From contig CALWTR010000036.1 in the NCBI GenBank assembly GCA_944384525.1, positions 1-38,304 of the forward strand: a stretch of 38,304 bases of DNA, written 5' to 3'. The DNA is from an uncultured Clostridia bacterium (lineage in GTDB: Bacteria; Bacillota; Clostridia; Oscillospirales; CAG-272). The notes beneath the pieces are model-generated. The model was not told the DNA's origin, ran no database searches, and was given only the letters and a program-made list of their open reading frames with translations. Shown here piece by piece: positions 32,979-38,304 of the stretch. The position numbers and the translations under genes are program-made. Positions within the stretch are counted from its first letter, which is position 1. Each line of letters begins with the position of its first letter.

Positions 32979-34752
32979 TGAAATCGAACGAGAACACCCT
33001 GGTCCTGTCGCTGTCGCCCCAGTTTGATATGGGAGTAAGAGTAATTTCTTCCGGCGTTCCGTCTATCTCTATATCGTAGCTTCTCTTACGGTTGTTTTCC
33101 ACCTTCAAGACAGTCTCTTCCTTGCCATTTTTCTTGACAGTAAGGATAAACTCTCGGCAAAGAGTCTTAGGCATACACATCATCGGGCTGTCGAGATATG
33201 TATTACACCGCATGGAATGATATCTCTCGCAATTGTCACCAGGGAGAGTAACTCTGTTGAGATCGCTGTCGAAGGTTATATGAACGTGTGATATGCCGCA
33301 TCCAAGATGCTTATATGAAATACGCTCTCCGTTCAATACCTCTATCCCGCAATTCTTCGTTCCGTATAGCCTGTGGGGTCTGTCCTCGCCGTTTCTTAAG
33401 GCTGATCCGCCGGCGCTGAGCTCAGCTGTCGTGCAGGTTTTCGACACTGCACGCCTGCGATGCGGTATAAAGCAATCGGCGTTCATCAATCTGTCCTGCA
33501 ACTCACCGATATGATCCTCATATATCCCGTGAGGCGAGATCCCTTTGCCTGTCGCCATTGCTGCAGCGGTACCTGCCGCCTGCCCCAGCAAAGCGCATGT
33601 CGCCATGACGCGTATACTGCTCAAGGCTGTATGCGTCATACTTATATTCCTTCCGGCGAACATAAGATTATCTACATTCTTTGAATACAAGGAACGATAC
33701 GGTATCTGATAAGGTGCGGGAGTTTCTATGTGTATGTTCACCGCTCCTTTACTGTAAAATCCGGTAGAAAAATGATCATCAAGCTCCCATCCGCCGTATG
33801 CGACGGTATCCGGAAACATTACATCTCCCGATATATCTTTCTGAGTTATCACATACTCGCCCATCATTCTGCGAGACTCGCGCTTGCCCGGCAAAAATCC
33901 GAGGAAATCCAGTTCGAAATTATCTGCGTCGATATCACCGGAATTTTTTATGTAATCCCATGTTCCGATGGCAAGCGGAATGAGCTCGCCTGCAACGCTT
34001 TCGGTATCCGCGATAGTATCCCTGTCACCTCCGAGCTCAAGATACCAGAAATTTTCGTAGCTTTTCCGTATATTGAGGTTTTTGTCCGCAAAATCCGCTC
34101 TGTTAAGCTTTGTGCTCCATTCCGGGGGCGTAAACTTTATCTTTCTGTCAGTCTCTCGGCACTGTATGAGACAACTCATGCCCATAATACCGCGGTTCTG
34201 TGATTTCAGAGTTATATTCTCTCCGTATTCTTCGGCACTTTCTCTGCCCATACGGAAATCCGCACCTGTGAGCGGCGCAAGGATGCTGTCTCCCGAACAA
34301 TCTATGAATATACCGGCCTTGACGTCAAAAAATGTCTGAGTCGTCATCTGATAACCGGTTATCATATCTATATGTATTTTTCTGCCGTGATCAAACTCGC
34401 CCTCTCTGGTAACTGCGTCCATGCAGGAGCAATTCAGGAGAAGAGTTATATTTTTCTCTCTGATCACAAAGTCATATAAGACAGTATCCCAGATATAATA
34501 ATTCTTTGTAGGATTGCGGTAGTAATTCTCGAGCAATATCTCCTCAAGTATACCGGTCTCACGGTTATTTTCTCCGTGTGCTCCGCATATCCACATCCTT
34601 ATCTCAGACGAGGCATTTCCGCCAAGAACAGAGCGCTCGTGCATAAGAACGGTCTTTGCTCCGTTCCTGGCTGCCGATATTGCGGCGCATATTCCAGATA
34701 TACCTCCGCCTACTACGCAAACGTCTGCGTCAAGCTGCTTTCTGTTGAGCAT
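32974..34752 (-). CDS. FAD-dependent oxidoreductase (FAD_oxidored family), substrate unknown
   Basis: A 592-residue flavoprotein. The N-terminal dinucleotide fold is VCVVGGGISGICAAI (GGGISG 15-20) with the ribose-binding Glu39. LGGNASSEIRMWICGAHG then marks the family of large FAD-dependent oxidoreductases seen near carbohydrate and unknown catabolic genes. FIDCSGDS and NLMFAGRNIS occur later. The last 150 residues form a separate beta-rich domain. No signal peptide, so cytoplasmic. It starts 9 bp after the aminotransferase stop with no good ribosome site, implying coupling. The substrate cannot be read from sequence. Confidence 0.88.
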   Translation of the reverse strand: MLNRKQLDADVCVVGGGISGICAAISAARNGAKTVLMHERSVLGGNASSEIRMWICGAHGENNRETGILEEILLENYYRNPTKNYYIWDTVLYDFVIREKNITLLLNCSCMDAVTREGEFDHGRKIHIDMITGYQMTTQTFFDVKAGIFIDCSGDSILAPLTGADFRMGRESAEEYGENITLKSQNRGIMGMSCLIQCRETDRKIKFTPPEWSTKLNRADFADKNLNIRKSYENFWYLELGGDRDTIADTESVAGELIPLAIGTWDYIKNSGDIDADNFELDFLGFLPGKRESRRMMGEYVITQKDISGDVMFPDTVAYGGWELDDHFSTGFYSKGAVNIHIETPAPYQIPYRSLYSKNVDNLMFAGRNISMTHTALSSIRVMATCALLGQAAGTAAAMATGKGISPHGIYEDHIGELQDRLMNADCFIPHRRRAVSKTCTTAELSAGGSALRNGEDRPHRLYGTKNCGIEVLNGERISYKHLGCGISHVHITFDSDLNRVTLPGDNCERYHSMRCNTYLDSPMMCMPKTLCREFILTVKKNGKEETVLKVENNRKRSYDIEIDGTPEEITLTPISNWGDSDRTRVFSFDFR

Positions 34753-34761
34753 AGATCAAAG

Positions 34762-35967
34762 TTACTGCCCGATATTGTCGGAACAGCTTTCCTCCATGAG
34801 TTTTTTGAATACAGGCATAGCTCTTTTTATCATTTCCGTAGAGACACAGTAAGATACTCTCATGTATCCCGGGCAACCGAAATCATCTCCCGGTACGATA
34901 AGCAGATCGCGTTTTTTTGCCGCCTTTCCGAAACTTATGGAATTTCCTCCGGGAGCCTTTACAAACAGATAGAAAGCTCCGTCAGGATGAACACAGCTGT
35001 AACCCAGATCCGTGAGCCCGTTATATAAAATATCCCGGTTTTTGCGGTAAACACCGATATCCGAATGTATCCCGCAAACCTCTCCTGCGACCTTCTGAAA
35101 AAGGCTGGGGGCGCATACATATCCGTGTGCCCTTCCGGCGCCGCAAACAGCAGCATATATTTCAGATGAGTCCTTGGCGTTATCGGATACGGCTATATAA
35201 CCGATACGTTCACCTGGAAGAGACAGAGATTTGCTGTATGAATAGCACATTATCGTATCGCTGTAATATCTCATCACCGACGGATATTCTCCGCAGTCGT
35301 AAATTATCTCTCTGTAAGGCTCGTCTGAAATAATGTATATCGGATGACCGTACTCAGCCTCTCTTACACAAAGAAAATCGGCAAGATTCCTAAGCGTTTC
35401 TTCCCTATACACTGCGCCGGACGGATTGTTCGGAGAATTTATGATAACAGCGCGTGTATTCTCATTGACCACCTCTGACAGAGAATCGAAATTTATCTGA
35501 AAATTCGCATAGTCCGGCTCAACTGTTTTGAAAGCGGCGCCGGTCTCTTCTACAAATACTTTGTACTCCGGGAAATAAGGAGCGACTGCTACAAATTCAT
35601 CCTTGTCGCAATATCTGAGCGCGCTTATGCTTATCACGAGAGATGCCGCCGCTCCGCAAGTCATATAAATCCTGTCCGGGGATACCGACAGACGGTATTT
35701 TCTAGACAAATGCTCAGATATCCTGGCTCTGACAGACGCGTCACCCTGTGCCGACGTATATCCGTGCACCGCAACGGAATCTGAGTTTTCAATGATATTT
35801 ATTATAGCGTCCTTTACCTCTTCCGGAGGCGGGACGGTGGGATTGCCGAGGCTGAAATCGAATACGTTTTCGCGTCCGACCAACTCGGCGCGCATTTTAC
35901 CGTATTCAAACAACTCCCTTATAGACGACCTGCGGCTTCCCAGCTGAAACATTCTTTCAGAAAACAT
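34762..35967 (-). CDS. class I/II PLP-dependent aminotransferase
   Basis: A 401-residue fold-type I aminotransferase. VFDFSLGNPTVPPP near the N-terminus, INSPNNPSG for the cofactor pocket, ISDEPYREIIYD with the PLP ring Asp, and SYSKSLSLPGERIGY with Lys246 as Schiff-base lysine are visible. It resembles aspartate/aromatic aminotransferase-like enzymes (AspC family). Start ATG after GAGGGAG. Substrate not assignable. Third gene of the CobW operon, 18 bp after the fused GTPase. Confidence 0.9.
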   Translation of the reverse strand: MFSERMFQLGSRRSSIRELFEYGKMRAELVGRENVFDFSLGNPTVPPPEEVKDAIINIIENSDSVAVHGYTSAQGDASVRARISEHLSRKYRLSVSPDRIYMTCGAAASLVISISALRYCDKDEFVAVAPYFPEYKVFVEETGAAFKTVEPDYANFQINFDSLSEVVNENTRAVIINSPNNPSGAVYREETLRNLADFLCVREAEYGHPIYIISDEPYREIIYDCGEYPSVMRYYSDTIMCYSYSKSLSLPGERIGYIAVSDNAKDSSEIYAAVCGAGRAHGYVCAPSLFQKVAGEVCGIHSDIGVYRKNRDILYNGLTDLGYSCVHPDGAFYLFVKAPGGNSISFGKAAKKRDLLIVPGDDFGCPGYMRVSYCVSTEMIKRAMPVFKKLMEESCSDNIGQ

Positions 35968-35985
35968 AAATACTCCCTCTCAAAA

Positions 35986-36930
35986 TCAGTAAAAAGTAGC
36001 GAGTTCCTGGACGGGTTTGTCTGCGAACTCTAGTTTTTCCACCTTAAGGCAGGGCCCCTCTCCGCCGTATATTTTGTCATATGCTACATAGAGAACGCCT
36101 TCGGCTATGACCCAATCCCTGGTTTTTATCTTTTTTCCGCAGAATCCTTTTGCAACCACTCCGCGGTACGCTATATCTTCCTGGCAGCATATCATAATAT
36201 GACGTCCGAGAGCAAAGGTTTCATCCTTCAGCGAGTCATCCCTGGCAACTATTCCTTTAAAGCGTATGCGCTTGCCGTTATATTTGCCGAGGTCCTCGCT
36301 CATATCGCGGTAAAATATTGCAAAATCCTCGTCGCGTATTTCGATGACATCGGCATTTATATCGTAAGGTAGCGGATCCTCTATATCATCGAATTCTATA
36401 TTTCCGTCCGGATCCTCATAACAGATATTCGCGCTCCTGCTCACACCGCGAACGAGCTTATGGAGCGCCTCTCGGTCAGTATCCGGCTTGACGCGGTTGA
36501 ATACGACCATCTCACAGCTTGTCAGTTTGTCTACCACCAGAGAACGCATATTTCTGTTATACTGCATGACTGTTTCAGAATCGGATATAAATATCTCCTG
36601 AAATACAGAGGCAAACTCAGGGAGCGCACGATAGAGCGAATCTATCTTCCACATCCCATTGTATTCTATCAGCATTATATCCGGCTTATTACGCTTGCAT
36701 TGAGCCGTTATTCTGTCCGTGGTAAGAGCATCTTCATCCTCAAAGGTGAATACCGAAATGTTGCTGCCGAGATCCTCTTGAGAAAACTCCTCCTCCCCAT
36801 CCTCGCAAAGGAGCAGCAGAAATTTCTTTTTGCCGTCGTTGAAGTTTTTATCTTTGAGTGTTTCTTTTATAAATTTTGTCTTACCGCTTTCAAGAAAGCC
36901 GGTAAAAAGGTATACGGGAATATTTTTCAT
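35986..36930 (-). CDS. CobW-like GTPase fused to a YcgQ/DUF1980-like C-terminal domain
   Basis: A 314-residue protein with two parts. Residues about 1-200 are a G3E-type GTPase: Walker A GFLESGKT (11-18), IEYNGMW in place of the IEPSG switch, and NRVKPD as the NKxD-type guanine motif. The CxCC metal motif of canonical CobW proteins is absent. Residues about 215-314 match the C-terminal domain of YcgQ/TIGR03943 proteins (KRIRFKGIVARDD, GRHIMICCQEDIAYRGVV, WVIAEGVLYV), an OB-like domain usually attached to a membrane protein paired with a permease. ATG 36930 is preferred, with GGAG 6 nt upstream. Metal trafficking is inferred from family and neighbour. Confidence 0.82.
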   Translation of the reverse strand: MKNIPVYLFTGFLESGKTKFIKETLKDKNFNDGKKKFLLLLCEDGEEEFSQEDLGSNISVFTFEDEDALTTDRITAQCKRNKPDIMLIEYNGMWKIDSLYRALPEFASVFQEIFISDSETVMQYNRNMRSLVVDKLTSCEMVVFNRVKPDTDREALHKLVRGVSRSANICYEDPDGNIEFDDIEDPLPYDINADVIEIRDEDFAIFYRDMSEDLGKYNGKRIRFKGIVARDDSLKDETFALGRHIMICCQEDIAYRGVVAKGFCGKKIKTRDWVIAEGVLYVAYDKIYGGEGPCLKVEKLEFADKPVQELATFY

Positions 36931-36962
36931 AAATCTCTCCAAAAACCAGGTCCCTATCCGAG

Positions 36963-38066
36963 TCAGGCACGGAACAGAGCGGATATCTTTTCCTCATTAA
37001 GGCCGGAGCCGATAACGCATATCCGTCCGGTGACCTCAGAGCTGCCTCTGCGAACGTCGATCTCTCCTGGCACATAGTCGAAATGTATCCAACCGCCGTC
37101 AGTCGCCTCAACTATTCCCTTTGCACGCAGGATCATACCGTATGCCGGGTCCTCGTCGAATTCCTCAAGGATAGACCTGATCTGTTCTTCAGTATATTTG
37201 ACGGCAGTCTCAACGCCCCAGCTTGAAAATACCTCGTCGGCATGATGTCCATGACACCCGCAAGAACACCCATCGCCGTGCTCATGTACATGCTCGTGCT
37301 CATGATCGTGCTCGTCACCGTGGCAGTGACAATGCTCGTGTTCATGATCGTGATGGTCATGGTCATGACCGCAGCTGTCAGTTTCGTGATCGTCATGGCA
37401 ATGGCAATGTTCATCTTCCTCTTTCTTAACAGCCTCTGACTCAATAAATGATCTCAGTCTTTCCGAAAGCGCGCTTTTGCTTTCCATTGCCTCAAGGATC
37501 TTGCTCCCGCTGAGCTCTTCCCACTCTGTCGTGATAACTGTAGCGTCCGGGTTATGAGCGTGCAAAAGTCCCACAGCCTCTTTTATACGTTCCTCTGAGA
37601 GTTTTTTGGAATGTGAAAGGATTATAGCATCCGCGGTCTCTATCTGATCGTTGAAAAACTCACCGAAGTTTTTCATATACATTTTGCATTTTCCTGCGTC
37701 AACAACGGCGGCAGTCCCGCAGATCTCGGCTTTTCCCTCCGCAGATGATGCCACTGCGCGAACTATATCAGACAGTTTTCCTACTCCCGATGGTTCTATG
37801 ACTATACGCTCCGGTTCCATTTCATCTATAACTTTGCACAGTGCCTTTCCGAAATCGCCGACAAGGGAGCAGCATATACATCCGGAATTCATCTCAGTTA
37901 TCTCTATACCGGCGTCCCTCAGGAAACCTCCGTCTATACCTATCTCACCGAACTCGTTTTCTATGAGAACTACCTTTTCACCGCAATACGCTTCTTTTAC
38001 GAGTTTTTTTATAAGAGTTGTTTTACCTGCTCCGAGAAAGCCGGAGATCACGTTTATCTTTATCAT
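36963..38066 (-). CDS. CobW/ZNG1-like metallochaperone GTPase with His-rich insert
   Basis: A 367-residue G3E GTPase. Walker A is GFLGAGKT (9-16), the metal motif CxCC is GCICCSL (Cys63, Cys65, Cys66), and IEPSG follows. Residues about 217-275 are a His/Asp/Glu/Cys-rich stretch (for example DHDHHDHEHEHCHCHG), typical of metal-loading linkers. The CobW C-terminal domain then follows (residues about 280-367). Family members deliver zinc, cobalt or nickel to client enzymes; zinc is the commonest reading but is inference. ATG 38066 follows GGAGG by 6 nt; the frame extends five codons further. First gene of a four-gene operon. Confidence 0.93.
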   Translation of the reverse strand: MIKINVISGFLGAGKTTLIKKLVKEAYCGEKVVLIENEFGEIGIDGGFLRDAGIEITEMNSGCICCSLVGDFGKALCKVIDEMEPERIVIEPSGVGKLSDIVRAVASSAEGKAEICGTAAVVDAGKCKMYMKNFGEFFNDQIETADAIILSHSKKLSEERIKEAVGLLHAHNPDATVITTEWEELSGSKILEAMESKSALSERLRSFIESEAVKKEEDEHCHCHDDHETDSCGHDHDHHDHEHEHCHCHGDEHDHEHEHVHEHGDGCSCGCHGHHADEVFSSWGVETAVKYTEEQIRSILEEFDEDPAYGMILRAKGIVEATDGGWIHFDYVPGEIDVRRGSSEVTGRICVIGSGLNEEKISALFRA

Positions 38067-38089
38067 CTGCTGCCTCCGCACTGATTTTC

Positions 38090-38115
38090 AAAAAATCGGG
38101 ACTTTACTCAAGTCC
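38090..38115 (-). promoter_or_regulatory. small leader hairpin with T-run before the CobW operon
   Basis: On the minus strand GGACTT (38110-38115) pairs with AAGTCC (38099-38104) around a 5-nt loop, followed by CGATTTTTT. It lies between promoter and start codon and looks like a weak terminator, so attenuation is possible. A second short hairpin, GATTTT/AAAATC, overlaps the T-run. Confidence 0.35.
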
Positions 38116-38130
38116 GTTATTTACTTAAAA

Positions 38131-38159
38131 ATTATATTACACACGCGCGTAAAAGTCAA
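38131..38159 (-). promoter_or_regulatory. sigma-A promoter of the CobW operon
   Basis: TTGACT (38154-38159), a 17-bp spacer containing ACGCGCGT, and TATAAT (38131-38136) on the minus strand. No clear Zur- or Fur-type palindrome was recognised around it. Nothing else is seen from here to the right edge. Confidence 0.87.
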
Positions 38160-38304
38160 TATTCACACTATCAATAAAATGCACAAAATTATTAAATTCA
38201 CGCAACTTTTCAGAATATCGTCCGGCGCTCTATCTTACTGAATGTATACCTCGGCCGCAAAACAAACAGGCGCACTCTTATGCTAACGCCACATAAGGCA
38301 GTAA

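Noticed and set aside
37133..37444. Antisense and frame-shifted open frames over the His-rich insert
   Set aside because: They are made of low-complexity Met/Thr/Ile or Arg/His/Asp repeats created by the CAT/GAT-rich codons of the real gene.
1..38304. CRISPR arrays, tRNA or rRNA genes, insertion sequences, phage genes, toxin-antitoxin or defence cassettes
   Set aside because: No regular long repeats with spacers, no transposase or integrase motifs and no RNA gene signatures were seen on reading both strands.

Overview
The window looks like a chromosomal segment of an anaerobic, low-to-moderate G+C member of the Clostridia, possibly an uncultivated Oscillospirales or Christensenellales-like gut lineage. 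The pointers are a Firmicutes-type mraZ-rsmH-ftsL-pbp-murE-murF-mraY-ftsW-murG-ftsZ cluster, a meso-diaminopimelate-type MurE, clear SAM-I and ZTP riboswitches, an MEP isoprenoid pathway, a single-chain PurL of about 1230 residues, a PPi-type phosphofructokinase, heavy use of ATA isoleucine codons and frequent TTG/GTG starts. The taxonomic placement is inference from gene content. I see no phage, insertion sequence, CRISPR array, tRNA or rRNA.

Layout. Positions 1-5000 (minus strand) hold two units. One, read from about 5070 downward, carries an uncharacterised 122-residue protein, ispD, ispF and rpe. An unusually structured spacer of about 280 bp separates ispF and rpe. The other is metK, with its own promoter, a SAM-I riboswitch and an attenuator, followed by a small membrane protein and recD2, which is cut by the window edge. 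Positions 5480-17921 (plus strand) are the division and cell-wall cluster. It opens with a consensus promoter and 10-bp-spaced MraZ-type repeats, and a strong terminator hairpin lies between the ftsL-position gene and the PASTA penicillin-binding protein. murD, ftsQ/divIB and ftsA are not in the cluster. ftsZ follows an AT-rich gap and has its own promoter.

Positions 17923-29692 (minus strand) are a nine-gene purine operon. It reads purE, purC, purF, purM, purN, an archaeal-type IMP cyclohydrolase (PurO-like), a stand-alone AICAR transformylase, purD and purL, and it is headed by a consensus promoter and a ZTP riboswitch/terminator switch. PurH is therefore split, with its cyclohydrolase half replaced by an unrelated enzyme. 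ftsZ and purL converge on a shared bidirectional terminator.

Positions 30064-38304 are more accessory. They carry a PPi-type phosphofructokinase, a divergent Fe/Mn-SOD-like protein with all four metal ligands but altered second-sphere residues, and an orphan seven-TM protein. Last comes a four-gene minus-strand operon: a His-rich CobW/ZNG1-like GTPase, a second CobW-like GTPase fused to a YcgQ/DUF1980-like domain, a class I aminotransferase and an FAD oxidoreductase. This operon, the rpe leader and the SOD-like protein are the least textbook parts of the window.
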